Shown: positions 30,383 through 40,944, counted from the first letter of the stretch. The stretch is DNA of 64,000 bases from Syntrophobacteraceae bacterium (GCA_025454175.1 JALOOX010000001.1:1-64000), one strand, 5' to 3'. The notes: generated by a model from the sequence alone, not told the origin. Numbers and translations: made by a program.

Positions 30383-32164
30383 TCAATCCAGGCAGACTCC
30401 GCATCGGGTGCATCCCCCTTCGGGGGGACATGCGGGGCTCTCTTTTCCCTGAAGCGCCCTCTGGAATTCCTGCCAGAGATAACTTCGCTTCAAGCCCGTT
30501 TCAATGATCTCCCACGGGAAGACCTCTGCTTCCTCGCGCTCCCTCATGACCCAGAAGTCGGCATTGTGAGGCGATCGCTTCATGGCCTGGCTCCAGGGAA
30601 TCCGCTCGGCGCCAATGCTCTCCAGCACATCCGCAATCCTTCGATCCCCCCGAGACATGAGCGCCTGCACGTAAGCCCACTTGGGAAGGTCGACATGGAC
30701 CTTCACATTGGGGACCCTTCTCAGTGCGTTCTGAATCCATCGTCCACGCTCCTTCAATGTGGACACCCCGGCGAAAGAAGTCCACTGGAACGGCGTGAAA
30801 GGCTTCGGGACAAACGAGTTGATGCTGAGGGTGATGGTCCCCATCTGCTTGCGCCCTCGGCTGCGGCTGAGCACGCGATGTTTGATGGCCTTCACCATGT
30901 CAACCATCTCGTCCAGATCATCGAGGGTCTCGGTGGGCAGCCCGATCATAAAATAGAGCTTGAGTTGCAGAATTCCCTTCTCCGTCAACCGCTCGGCGGC
31001 ATCCAGAATGGCTTCGCTGGTGATGCGCTTGTTGATGACACGACGCAGGCGCTCGGAGCCCGCTTCGGGCGCGATGGCCACCGCCTTGTGCCCGCTGGCC
31101 ATCAGGGCATCCAGAATGGCGGCTGAGAGAGGCTCCACACGGAGGGAGGAAAAGGAAAGCTCGAGCCCCCTGGCGATCAGGGACTCGCACAAGGGTGAGA
31201 TCTCGGGATGATCGGAAACGGCCGCACTCACGAGGCCCACCCTGGAGCCCGGGCCGGGGCGCGCCTCCACCCTCTCCTCGAGTGCCTTCAGCGATACATG
31301 CCGGACCGGTCGATAGATGAAGCCCGCGGCGCAAAAACGGCAGCCCTGCCCACATCCACGTCCGATCTCCACCAGCGTGACCTGGCTGAATTCGGCATGA
31401 GGAGTCTCCACAATCGATGCGCATGGCTTCGATTTCGAGAGGTCTGCCCGCCGATACCGGACCCGTTCCGGAAGCTCGCTCTTCTGAGCCGGGGCAATCT
31501 CCCGCAGGAAGCCCCGATCATCGTAGGACTCCCGGTAGAACGAGGGCACGTAGATCCCAGAGACGTTCCGGCCCAGGGTCAGGACCGCATCCCGCCGCGG
31601 CAGGGACTTCACGCGAAGCTCACTCCAGACCTCCCAGAAATCCTCGATCAAGCCTTCGGACTCCCCCACAAAGATGAAGTCCATGAAACGGGCCAGGGGC
31701 TCCGGATTCAGGAAGACGGCCACACCGCCGGCCGCGACGAAGGGATGGTCCGCCGAACGGTCCTCGGAACGGACGGGCACACCTCCAAGCACCAGCATTT
31801 CGACGAGATTTGGATAGTCGTTTTCGAAGGAAACAGAGAAGAACAGAAGGTCGAAATCGCGAACAGGACGCTGAGACTCAACACTGAGCAGCTGGCCCGG
31901 GTTCTCCCTGACCAGATCGAGATCCTCGGGCTCCGGATGGAAGACCCTCTCGCAAACCACCCCGTCCAGGCCATTGAGAGCCCCGTAGACCGTCTGGAGC
32001 CCGAGATTCGACATGCCCACCGCATATCGATTGGGAAATGCGAGAGCTATGGCCACTCTCCCACGCCAATCCTTGCGCAGGGTGCCTCTTTCGTTCGCCA
32101 GCCACATCCGCTGACGGCGCACCAGTTTAGCGAGCATCTGTCCGGGTGGGATCGGACCCCGCAC
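30383..32164 (-). CDS. Radical SAM protein, TIGR03960-like
   Basis: VEIGRGCGQGCRFCAAGFIYRPVRHVSL (CxxxxxxC/CxxC-type radical SAM motif); N-terminal YAVGMSNLGLQTVYGALN. Confidence 0.85.
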   Translation of the reverse strand: MRGPIPPGQMLAKLVRRQRMWLANERGTLRKDWRGRVAIALAFPNRYAVGMSNLGLQTVYGALNGLDGVVCERVFHPEPEDLDLVRENPGQLLSVESQRPVRDFDLLFFSVSFENDYPNLVEMLVLGGVPVRSEDRSADHPFVAAGGVAVFLNPEPLARFMDFIFVGESEGLIEDFWEVWSELRVKSLPRRDAVLTLGRNVSGIYVPSFYRESYDDRGFLREIAPAQKSELPERVRYRRADLSKSKPCASIVETPHAEFSQVTLVEIGRGCGQGCRFCAAGFIYRPVRHVSLKALEERVEARPGPGSRVGLVSAAVSDHPEISPLCESLIARGLELSFSSLRVEPLSAAILDALMASGHKAVAIAPEAGSERLRRVINKRITSEAILDAAERLTEKGILQLKLYFMIGLPTETLDDLDEMVDMVKAIKHRVLSRSRGRKQMGTITLSINSFVPKPFTPFQWTSFAGVSTLKERGRWIQNALRRVPNVKVHVDLPKWAYVQALMSRGDRRIADVLESIGAERIPWSQAMKRSPHNADFWVMREREEAEVFPWEIIETGLKRSYLWQEFQRALQGKESPACPPEGGCTRCGVCLD

Positions 32165-32317
32165 AACAGACGGACCAGCGTCGGCGCGCCCGCGTGAAAG
32201 GCCGTTGGATTTGTTCGTTCCAGCCGGCCCATGCGGTCATGGCCCATTCCATGCCGCAATCGCCCGGAATCCAATCCCGGGAGGAACGTCGTTCGTCTGC
32301 TGCCGTCGTTGCCTGCC

Positions 32318-33526
32318 TCAGTCCGCCTGCCGCCGGATGAAGGTGGGGATATTCAGATCCTCATCTTCGATTGAAGCGCCGGCGGGCGCCCCCGTCAGCT
32401 TCTGGAGAAAAGTCCTTTTTTTTACCGGTGCAGGCTCCTGCACGGCCTGTTCCCGCAGGGTGCGATGGCGCACCACCGTCGGTATCTGCAGGTAGTCGTA
32501 GTTCAACTCGGGGATGATGCCTTCCGGCTTGAGCCGCCTCGGTCGCGCCGGAGAGGATTCCACCTTGGCAACCTGCTCAATCCTTCCGATTCCGGTTGCG
32601 ATGACGGTCACCCGGACCTCGTCCACGATACTCTGATCGATGGACATGCCGAGAATGATGTTGGCTTCCTCGTCCATCTCCTTGTGGATGATGGAGGCCA
32701 CTTCCTCGAATTCGTGCATTCCCAGATCCTGGCCCGTCGTGATGTTGATGAGGGCCGCCCGCGCCCCATGGATGGAGATGTCCTCGAGGAGGGGGCTCGA
32801 AATGGCCTGCTGAGCCGCCTGGGATGACCTGTTTTCCCCGGTGCCGACCCCCGTCCCCATCAGGGCCAGCCCCTTCTCGCTCATGACCGTTCTGAGATCG
32901 GCAAAATCCACGTTGATGTAGCCGGGATGCGTGATCAGGTCTGAAATACCCTTGACGGCAAAGAGCAGCACGTCGTCCGCGCGCCTGAACATCTCGAGGA
33001 ATGTGGAGCGCCGGTCCGCCAGGCACAACAACCGGTTGTTCGGGATGGTGATCAGCGTATCCACCACGTCATGCAGGGATTTCAGCCCTTCTTCCGCATT
33101 CCGGTGCCGAACCTTTCCTTCGAAATTGAAAGGCCTCGTCACCACGGCAACCGTGAGGGCCCCCATATCCTTGCACACCTGAGCCACCACGGGGGCCCCA
33201 CCCGTTCCGGTTCCCCCGCCCATGCCCGCCGTGATGAAGACCATGTCGCTTCCTTCCACGGCAGCGCGAATCTGATCCATATCCTCCTGAGCCGCCTTGC
33301 CTCCAACTTCCGGACTGCCGCCGGCCCCCAATCCCTTCGTCAAATTGCCTCCCAGCTGGATCCTGGTGGGAGCCAGGCTGCGCTCCAAAGCCTGAAAATC
33401 CGTATTGGCAGCTATGAATTCAACGCCGTCGAGGCCGGAGCTGATCATATTGTTGATGGCGTTTCCACCACCGCCGCCAATCCCCAGGACTCTGATCTTC
33501 GCTCTGGTTGCAATGGAATTTTCCAT
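32318..33526 (-). CDS. ftsZ: Cell division protein FtsZ
   Basis: KIRVLGIGGGGGNAINNMISSGLDGVEFIAANTDFQAL, ITAGMGGGTGTGGAPVVAQV. Confidence 0.98.
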   Translation of the reverse strand: MENSIATRAKIRVLGIGGGGGNAINNMISSGLDGVEFIAANTDFQALERSLAPTRIQLGGNLTKGLGAGGSPEVGGKAAQEDMDQIRAAVEGSDMVFITAGMGGGTGTGGAPVVAQVCKDMGALTVAVVTRPFNFEGKVRHRNAEEGLKSLHDVVDTLITIPNNRLLCLADRRSTFLEMFRRADDVLLFAVKGISDLITHPGYINVDFADLRTVMSEKGLALMGTGVGTGENRSSQAAQQAISSPLLEDISIHGARAALINITTGQDLGMHEFEEVASIIHKEMDEEANIILGMSIDQSIVDEVRVTVIATGIGRIEQVAKVESSPARPRRLKPEGIIPELNYDYLQIPTVVRHRTLREQAVQEPAPVKKRTFLQKLTGAPAGASIEDEDLNIPTFIRRQAD

Positions 33527-33674
33527 CTCTTTCGATTTCCCCCTCATTGCGTCCCCTGTATGGTCCAACGATTTCCCATGCATCTCGTGATATTCGATGA
33601 TTATGAAAAACCCTGAGCGGCGCGTCCATCGGCGCATCGCAAAACCGTCCGCGCCACTTCGGCAAGGCACTGGC

Positions 33675-34901
33675 CTACCAGAACTCCCTCACCCATCTTT
33701 TGAGCGCGGTAACAATCTTCTTCAACGAGAACGGTCCGTGCTCCTGCACGGGCCTTCGAGCCCCCTGTCTGCTTCCGTAAAGCAGCAAGCCGGTGGCGGT
33801 GGCATAGATGGGATTTCTGACCACATCTCCAAGGCCGCCGAAGCGATAGGGAATTCCAATTCGAACGGGCAGATCGAGAACCCGCTCGCCGAGCTCGCGA
33901 ATACCTTGTAGCAGAGCCACGCCTCCTGTCAACACCACTCCACCGTGAAGAGACTCGGCAAATCCCGACCGCACGAGCTCCCACTCGATAATCTTCAAAA
34001 TTTCTTCGACACGGGCTTCCACGATCTGAGTCAGAATGGTCCGATTCAACTGTCGAGACTTCTGCCCCCCCACCGAGCCGACCTCGATGACATCCTGAGG
34101 GTTCACCCACTCCACCAATGCACACCCGAACTGCTTCTTGATCTTCTCGGCCTCCTCCATGGAAGTGCGCAGCCCCACGGAGATGTCCGAGGTGATGTGA
34201 TTGCCGCCCAGGCCGACCACACACGAATGTCGAATGGCATTGTCCACAAACACCGCCACGTCGCTCGTTCCGCCGCCGATGTCCACCAGGGCCACCCCAA
34301 GGTGTCTCTCATCGGCATCCAGCACCGATTCGCTGGAGGCCAGACTCTCCAGCACCACGTCCAGCACCTGCAAACCCGCTCTTTCGCAGCACTTGATGAT
34401 ATTCTGAATCGCGGCCACCATGCCGGTGATGATGTGCACCTTGGCCTCGAGACGGACTCCCGCCATGCCCAGGGGATTCTGAATCCCCTCCTGGTCGTCG
34501 ACGATATACTGCTGGGGCAATACGTGCAGAACCTGCCGGTCGAACGGCATCGCCACGGTCCTCGCGGCATCCAGCACCCGGTCGATGTCGCTCTGAGTCA
34601 CCTCGCGGCTCTTGACGGCGATCACACCGTGGCTGTTGAGGCTCTGAACGTGGGTTCCCGCCACTCCAGCATAAACGGCCGAGATCTCGCACCCCGCCAT
34701 CAGCTCCGCCTCATCGACGGCCTTCCGGATGGCTTGAACGGTCTGATCGATATTGACGACCACGCCTCCCCTCAGGCCCACCGAAGGGTAAGTGCCCACC
34801 CCCACGATGTCGATGCCTTCGGGAGTCACCTCGCCAACCACGGCACAGATTTTCGTGGTCCCCAGGTCCAGACCGACAACCAGTTCCTCTCTCCTCGCCA
34901 T
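33675..34901 (-). CDS. ftsA: Cell division protein FtsA
   Basis: ELVVGLDLGTTKICAVVGEVTPEGIDIVGVG, VALVDIGGGTSDVAVF, VVLTGGVALLQGI. Confidence 0.97.
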   Translation of the reverse strand: MARREELVVGLDLGTTKICAVVGEVTPEGIDIVGVGTYPSVGLRGGVVVNIDQTVQAIRKAVDEAELMAGCEISAVYAGVAGTHVQSLNSHGVIAVKSREVTQSDIDRVLDAARTVAMPFDRQVLHVLPQQYIVDDQEGIQNPLGMAGVRLEAKVHIITGMVAAIQNIIKCCERAGLQVLDVVLESLASSESVLDADERHLGVALVDIGGGTSDVAVFVDNAIRHSCVVGLGGNHITSDISVGLRTSMEEAEKIKKQFGCALVEWVNPQDVIEVGSVGGQKSRQLNRTILTQIVEARVEEILKIIEWELVRSGFAESLHGGVVLTGGVALLQGIRELGERVLDLPVRIGIPYRFGGLGDVVRNPIYATATGLLLYGSRQGARRPVQEHGPFSLKKIVTALKRWVREFW

Positions 34902-35084
34902 TGCCTCCCTTTCAAACCAGACCGCTCTGTTCCGCGCCGGGCCCGCTCATCAGCCCCCGGTTTCACCCCGGCCGCCACCATCCCTTTCCCTTGCACGGTC
35001 CCGGTCCGTACTCACATGGCCGGCGGCCGACAATCTCCCGCGCGCCGTCCGGGACCCCGTCCCATTTCCTTCGATAACCGGGAC

Positions 35085-35912
35085 CTAAATGCCCTTCGGA
35101 GCCGGAAAATCCCCGGATATGAAGGCCCGGTTCGGGTAATCCAGGTCAATCCGGGTCACCGACTCCACAAGGTTCCGCTGGCTCAAATGGCCCAAGACCT
35201 TCTGAAGGCGCGTCAGCTTCAATTCATAATCATCCCAGCCCAATTCGATGGGGATCGCCTTCACCGTGGTATAGAGGATGAAGCCCTCCTCGCCGTGCCA
35301 TCGACACTCGGAGATCTGATTCATTGGAAACCAGCCCTGTGATTCTGAAAGCGCGGCCATCAAGCGCTGCAGCGAATCCAGGGGCTCGGGCGGCAATCGG
35401 TCCCCGACCTTCAGGCCGGTCCCTGAAAAGCCCGAGACCAGTGGGAGCGCGGGGTGGGCATTGGCTGCGGCTTCGGCAAACAGATTCCCTTCCCGATCCA
35501 TCACAAGAAAGCTATCCGCGAAGATCACGGCAAAGGGCTCCCGCTCGACCACCTCAACCACTATCCGATTGGGAAGCTCCACCTTCACCGTCGAGGCCCG
35601 AAGCCATGGAAGGGCGCCCACCGCTTCGGCCCTCTCGGAGACTTCAACCGTCAGAAGACTGGCATTCCGGGGAATGCCCAGGGCATCAAGGATCTCCCTG
35701 CGCTCGACTCTCTTGAGGCCGGAGATATCCACCTCCCGCAATCGAAGCCAGGGTCCATCCAGAACTGCATGGTAGGCATGAGCCAGAACGGCGCTGAGCG
35801 CGAACAGGGCGGGAAATAACATGAGAAGACCGAATACCGTTTTGACTCGCTTGACCCATCTGCGGATCTGAGCCTTTCTGTCCGGAATATAGCGGTTTTT
35901 CTTCTTTCGCAT
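35085..35912 (-). CDS. ftsQ: Cell division protein FtsQ/DivIB
   Basis: POTRA-like LREVDISGLKRVERREILDALGI...LPWLRASTVKVELPNRIVVEVVEREPFAV; position in dcw. Confidence 0.88.
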   Translation of the reverse strand: MRKKKNRYIPDRKAQIRRWVKRVKTVFGLLMLFPALFALSAVLAHAYHAVLDGPWLRLREVDISGLKRVERREILDALGIPRNASLLTVEVSERAEAVGALPWLRASTVKVELPNRIVVEVVEREPFAVIFADSFLVMDREGNLFAEAAANAHPALPLVSGFSGTGLKVGDRLPPEPLDSLQRLMAALSESQGWFPMNQISECRWHGEEGFILYTTVKAIPIELGWDDYELKLTRLQKVLGHLSQRNLVESVTRIDLDYPNRAFISGDFPAPKGI

Positions 35913-35974
35913 GGCGCCGTGCCGGACGAATCCTCATCGCCTGGCGATGCGGATTCCCCCCTCTCCAGTTGAGC

Positions 35975-36961
35975 CTACAATATTAGAATTTCCCTTTCGA
36001 GACAAACACCAAATGCCCGGAAAACCGTTTTCTCCACATGATCCATTACGGCGCGCACATCCGCGGCCGTTGCCCCCCCGACATTGACGATCCAGTTGGC
36101 GTGCTTCTCGGACACGGCAGCCCCGCCCAAAGAAAAGCCCTTCAGCCCGGCGTTCTCGATGAGCCAACCCGCGGGAGCACCGGGTGGATTCTTGTAGACC
36201 GAGCCCGCCGAGGGCCAGTGTGAGGGCTGCGTGGCCTTCCGGCGCCGAACCGCGGCCTGAAGCCGCCTCCGCATTCCGCCCTTCGGGGCGGGCCTGAGCC
36301 CCAGACAACCGCCGACGACGGTCCAGTCGTCCGGCAACCCCATGCAACGATACCCGGGGCGCAGGTCTCTCAGCCCCAGCCGCTGCCTGGCGCCCCTCTC
36401 GTCGAGCAGCTCGAGCCACAGCAGCGAGTCGGCCAGGCACCCCTCCGGGGTCCCCGCATTCATCACGGAGGCTCCCCCGAACGTTCCGGGGATGGCGACC
36501 AGCGGCTCCAACCCGCTCAACCCGTTCTCGAGACAGAATCGAATGAGATGCGAGAGCCGCAGGCCGGCCCCCACCTGGACTTCGACAAAACCACGTCCAC
36601 CCGCCCTCCGAGCTCGAATCTCCGAGCACGCCCGGCTCAGCTGAATGACCACCCCCTCCATGGGCTCATCGCTCGCCAGCACGTTGCTGCCTCCACCAAG
36701 CACCAGATGCGGCACATCCAGATCGCGCGACCGGCAGAGAATGTCGGCCACGCCGTCGACGGTCAGAGGCCTCGCCAGGCAGCGAGCCGGGCCGCCAATG
36801 CGGAAGGTGGTGCACGAGGCCAGCGGCACATCCCACTGGACGTCGAGCTCTCGACCCCACTCCGACCGCCGCTCGAGGTAATTGCAGAGACTCATCAGAG
36901 GGCTCGGCTCCATCGATGGCGGGTGCGCTCCCCCGGAACTGGCAAGCTGCTGGTATCGCAT
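35975..36961 (-). CDS. murB: UDP-N-acetylenolpyruvoylglucosamine reductase
   Basis: PLASCTTFRIGGPARCLARP, VLGGGSNVLASDEPMEGVVIQL, SVYKNPPGAPAGWLIENAGLKG. Confidence 0.95.
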   Translation of the reverse strand: MRYQQLASSGGAHPPSMEPSPLMSLCNYLERRSEWGRELDVQWDVPLASCTTFRIGGPARCLARPLTVDGVADILCRSRDLDVPHLVLGGGSNVLASDEPMEGVVIQLSRACSEIRARRAGGRGFVEVQVGAGLRLSHLIRFCLENGLSGLEPLVAIPGTFGGASVMNAGTPEGCLADSLLWLELLDERGARQRLGLRDLRPGYRCMGLPDDWTVVGGCLGLRPAPKGGMRRRLQAAVRRRKATQPSHWPSAGSVYKNPPGAPAGWLIENAGLKGFSLGGAAVSEKHANWIVNVGGATAADVRAVMDHVEKTVFRAFGVCLEREILIL

Positions 36962-36963
36962 GG

Positions 36964-38340
36964 CTAACCCCTGAGAGCTTCGAGCAGATCCTCACCGATC
37001 CGCCACACGTTTCCGGCCCCCAGCGTGATGACCACATCGCCGGGCTTGACCGTCGCCTTGAGGCGGTTGGACAGTTCCCCGAATGTCGTGTGAAACTCGA
37101 GGTCGTGATGTCCATGAGCGGCCACCAGCTCGGCCAGCCGAGACCCGGTGATCCCGGGAATGGGGCGTTCGCTGGCCGCGTAGATCTCGGTCAGAAACAG
37201 CAGGTCCGAGTGGTAGAAGCAGCGGGCAAACTGATCCATGAGCGCCTGGGTTCGCGTGTAGCGGTGCGGCTGAAACACCACGATGCGTCGGCGATCCGGG
37301 AAACAGTTCGCCAGGGTTTCCAGTACATTGCGGATTTCCGTCGGATGATGACCATAGTCGTCCAGAACCAGAACGCCGCAGGATTCCCCCTTGATCTGGA
37401 ACCGGCGCTGCACTCCCGTCATATCCCTCAAGCCCGCCTGGATGCTCGGCCAGTCCATGTCCAGCTCGCAGGCCACGGCCACCGCGGCGAGGGAGTTGAG
37501 AACGTTGTGGCGGCCCGGTATGGGCAGCTCGATTTCCCCCAGCTCCTCCCCCTGGTGAAACGCGCGATAGGAAGTGGCAAGGCCGTGGGAGCGGATCTCG
37601 CGCGCCTGGAAATCGGCCTGCGACGACAGGCCGTACGTCACATATCGCTTGGAGATGAGTGGGAGAATGGTCTGGATGTTTTCGTCCTCGAGACACAAAA
37701 CGGCCTGACCATAAAACGGAATGCGGTTGATGAACTCGAGAAACGTGCGCTGGATGTGCTCCAGATCTCGGTAGAAGTCCATGTGCTCGAGGTCAATGTT
37801 GGTCACCACGGCGATGGTCGGAGGAAGCAGCAGGAATGTCCCGTCACTCTCGTCGGCCTCGGCCACCATGAAATCCCCCGAGCCGAGCTTGGCATTCGTC
37901 CCCCAGGCGTTGAGCCGCCCGCCGATGACCACCGTGGGATCCAGGCCGCCACGGGCCAGAACCGTTGACACCATCGAGGTGGTGGTGGTTTTGCCGTGGG
38001 CCCCCGCCACCAGCACGGCGTACTTCAAACGCATGAGCTCCGCCAGCATCTCGGCCCGCCGAATCACCGGCACCTTGACCATGGACCGAGCCGCCCGAGC
38101 CTCGGGGTTGTCCTCGGAGATGGCCGAGGAGAGGACCACCACGTCGGCTCCCTTCACGTGCTCTCCGTCATGCCCCACATGAACCTCGGCGCCAAGCTCC
38201 ACAAGTCTGCGCGTGATCTCCGTTTCCCTCAGGTCCGACCCGCTCACCCGGTAGCCCAGGTTGAGGAGCAGCTCGGCGATGCCGCTCATCCCGATGCCGC
38301 CAATCCCCACAAAATGTATGTGCTGATACCGTTTGTACAT
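36964..38340 (-). CDS. murC: UDP-N-acetylmuramate--L-alanine ligase
   Basis: HIHFVGIGGIGMSGIAELLLNLGYRVSGSD, VAGAHGKTTTTSMVSTVLARGG, LDDYGHHPTEIRNVL. Confidence 0.97.
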   Translation of the reverse strand: MYKRYQHIHFVGIGGIGMSGIAELLLNLGYRVSGSDLRETEITRRLVELGAEVHVGHDGEHVKGADVVVLSSAISEDNPEARAARSMVKVPVIRRAEMLAELMRLKYAVLVAGAHGKTTTTSMVSTVLARGGLDPTVVIGGRLNAWGTNAKLGSGDFMVAEADESDGTFLLLPPTIAVVTNIDLEHMDFYRDLEHIQRTFLEFINRIPFYGQAVLCLEDENIQTILPLISKRYVTYGLSSQADFQAREIRSHGLATSYRAFHQGEELGEIELPIPGRHNVLNSLAAVAVACELDMDWPSIQAGLRDMTGVQRRFQIKGESCGVLVLDDYGHHPTEIRNVLETLANCFPDRRRIVVFQPHRYTRTQALMDQFARCFYHSDLLFLTEIYAASERPIPGITGSRLAELVAAHGHHDLEFHTTFGELSNRLKATVKPGDVVITLGAGNVWRIGEDLLEALRG

Positions 38341-38341
38341 C

Positions 38342-39529
38342 TCAGACCACCCGTTTGTCCGCATGCCGGGCAATATTCATCAGGATCCCCACCGCCACGC
38401 AATTGGCCGTGAAAGCGCTTCCCCCATAGGAGATGAACGGCAGCGGCAGCCCCTTGGTCGGCATGAGACCGAGAACAACTCCCATGTTCAACAACGCCTG
38501 AAGCGAGATCAGCATGGTCAATCCCGCAGCCAGCAGAACACCCAGCTGGTCCGGAGCCGACCTGGAGACCCGGAGCCCCGTCAGGAAAAACAGCATGAAA
38601 AGCACCGTGATGGCCGTGATCCCGGCGAATCCGAGCTCCTCGGCAACCACGGCAAGGATGAAATCCGTAAAGGCTTCGGGAAGATAGAACAACTTCTGCT
38701 GGCTGGCTCCAAGGCCGATGCCCCAGAAGCCCCCCGACCCCACCGCGATCCAGGCCTGGATGAGTTGGTACCCCGAATCCAGAGGGTCTGTCCATGGATT
38801 TCTGAAAGCCGTCACACGCTCCCACCGATAGGGCACCAGGTACACGAACTTGTAGAAGCCGGCAGCCGCCAGGGGAGCCAGCGCAAAAAGGTGCCGGAAA
38901 GGGACCCCCCCCAGAAGCAGCGTCACGAAGGTGCAGAAGCCGATCATGAAAGTCGTTCCGAAATCGGGCTCGAGCAGCAGCAACCCACCCAGAACGCCGC
39001 ACCAGATCATGGGAGGCCAGAACCCGATGCTCATTCGCTTGATCTTATCCTGCTTCCTGATCACCCAGACGCTCAGAAAGACGACCCAGCACACCTTGGC
39101 GTACTCCGCGGGCTGCATCAAAAACACGGAGAACTGAAACCACCGCCGGGCATTGTTCTTTTCGACTCCAAGGAAGAGCACCAGCGTGAGGGAGACCACG
39201 GCAAAACCCAGGAGGACCGGCGCCAGACGTTCAAATCGCTTGTAGGGGAAGCGACTCACGGTCGCCAGGATCACCAGCCCCAGTCCGATGCAGATCAACT
39301 GACGCGCCAGGTAGTGAGATGTCGAAGCCTCCATGTCCACACTGTCGGCCAGATTCTTGAGACCCACCGTCGAACTGGCACTGTAGACCATGATGAGTCC
39401 GATGAGGACGAGCAGGGAGACGATGATCCACAGCTGGATTTCGAGGGGCAGGGTCAGCGACATGGAGCCTGGCTTCGACCTTTCGCCGTCGTCCATGAAT
39501 GAAGGGGCATCCGTCAGCGATCTCGACAT
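38342..39529 (-). CDS. ftsW: Peptidoglycan polymerase FtsW (SEDS)
   Basis: Multi-TM SEDS protein: VIRKQDKIK, LEPDFGTTFMI, LFYLPEAFTDFILAVVAEELGF, LPLPFISYGGSAF. Confidence 0.96.
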   Translation of the reverse strand: MSRSLTDAPSFMDDGERSKPGSMSLTLPLEIQLWIIVSLLVLIGLIMVYSASSTVGLKNLADSVDMEASTSHYLARQLICIGLGLVILATVSRFPYKRFERLAPVLLGFAVVSLTLVLFLGVEKNNARRWFQFSVFLMQPAEYAKVCWVVFLSVWVIRKQDKIKRMSIGFWPPMIWCGVLGGLLLLEPDFGTTFMIGFCTFVTLLLGGVPFRHLFALAPLAAAGFYKFVYLVPYRWERVTAFRNPWTDPLDSGYQLIQAWIAVGSGGFWGIGLGASQQKLFYLPEAFTDFILAVVAEELGFAGITAITVLFMLFFLTGLRVSRSAPDQLGVLLAAGLTMLISLQALLNMGVVLGLMPTKGLPLPFISYGGSAFTANCVAVGILMNIARHADKRVV

Positions 39530-39549
39530 CTCTCTCTCCAGCTGTATTT

Positions 39550-40944
39550 TCAGTCCGTGGCGGCCGGCTCCGAAAGCTCCGCGACCAGCCTTTTGAAGTG
39601 GTCTCCACGCTGGGCGTAGCTCTCATACTGGTCGAAGGAAGAGCACGCCGGAGACAACAAGACCACATCACCCGGCTCGGCCTGCCGCACGGCCTCCCGG
39701 AAAGCCTCCTCCAGGTCCGGGAACGACCGCGTGGGCACGAAACGCTCCAACTGCTCCCGGATCCGAGGAGCCGATTCCCCGAAGGCGAGAACGCCCCGTC
39801 CCCTTCGCTGAAGGGGCTCGATGAGGGGCTCATAGGACCCCAGCTTGTCTCTTCCCCCCAGGAAAAGCCATACGGGCCGGTCGAAATTCTCCAGTGCCTT
39901 GACCACCGCGCCCACGTTGGTTCCCTTGGAGTCATCGTAGAAGTCTATACCTTTCCAGCACCTGACCCATTCCACACGGTGAGGCAAACCCCGATATCGC
40001 CGGACCGTCTCCCGCAGACCCCCCGGGGCGGCCCCCATCAGCGACGCGGCGAGCACCGCGGCCATGATGTTCTCTTCGTTGTGCACTCCGCGCAGGGGAA
40101 TATCGCTGACTTTCAGCTCGAAAGGATCCATTCCCGGAATGGCACACCGGATCACGCCCCCTTGAATCCCCGCCGTCGCATCCGGGAGACTCCTGCTGTA
40201 GGTCAGAAGGCGGCCGGGAATCCCGGCACTCCGCTGCCGGCACACGGGATCATCCAGGTTGATGATGGCGATCTCCTCGGGAGTCTGGCGCTGGAACATG
40301 GAGAACTTCGAGTCGATGTACGCCTCGAAGCTGTCGTAGCGATCCAGGTGATCCTCGGTGATGTTGAGGAGAGCACCGACCCGGGGCCGGAACGTGCTCG
40401 CCGTGTCCAGCTGGAAGCTGCTGACCTCGAGCACCAGCACATCAGCCTCCCCGCCCTCGAGGATCCATTGACTGAGTGGAGTGCCGATGTTGCCCCCCAC
40501 AAACACCCGCTGCCCGGCGTTCTTCAACATCTCCCCCAGGAGAGACGTGGTGGTGGTCTTTCCGTTGGTCCCCGTCACCGCCACCACGGGAGTGGTCGTC
40601 TGTCGCCAGGCCCACTCGAGCTCGCCCACGATCTCCACACCCGCCTCGGAAGCGGCCCTCAGGGGCTCCAGGTCCAGCGGCACGCCAGGGCTCACCACGA
40701 TCTGATCCGCTTCCAGGAAGTCATCCATGAGATGCATCCCCAGGCGCAGGACACATCCCATGGACTCGAGGCCCTCCAGGGCGGTCCCAAAACGCTCCCT
40801 GGCCGCCAGGTCAGTCCCCACCACCCGAGCCCCCCGCTTCAAGTGCACCGCGCAGACAGCTCGGCCCGAGACTCCCATCCCGACCACCAGGACCCGCTTG
40901 GGCTGCGAAGAAACCGCCACCTCTCTCCCTTCTCTCACCGCCAT
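39550..40944 (-). CDS. murD: UDP-N-acetylmuramoylalanine--D-glutamate ligase
   Basis: KRVLVVGMGVSGRAVCAVHLKRGARVVGTD, VAVTGTNGKTTTTSLLGEML, DDSKGTNVGAVVKALE. Confidence 0.97.
   Translation of the reverse strand: MAVREGREVAVSSQPKRVLVVGMGVSGRAVCAVHLKRGARVVGTDLAARERFGTALEGLESMGCVLRLGMHLMDDFLEADQIVVSPGVPLDLEPLRAASEAGVEIVGELEWAWRQTTTPVVAVTGTNGKTTTTSLLGEMLKNAGQRVFVGGNIGTPLSQWILEGGEADVLVLEVSSFQLDTASTFRPRVGALLNITEDHLDRYDSFEAYIDSKFSMFQRQTPEEIAIINLDDPVCRQRSAGIPGRLLTYSRSLPDATAGIQGGVIRCAIPGMDPFELKVSDIPLRGVHNEENIMAAVLAASLMGAAPGGLRETVRRYRGLPHRVEWVRCWKGIDFYDDSKGTNVGAVVKALENFDRPVWLFLGGRDKLGSYEPLIEPLQRRGRGVLAFGESAPRIREQLERFVPTRSFPDLEEAFREAVRQAEPGDVVLLSPACSSFDQYESYAQRGDHFKRLVAELSEPAATD

Noticed and set aside
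33945-35342. 465-aa plus-strand ORF
   Set aside because: Antisense to ftsA/ftsQ
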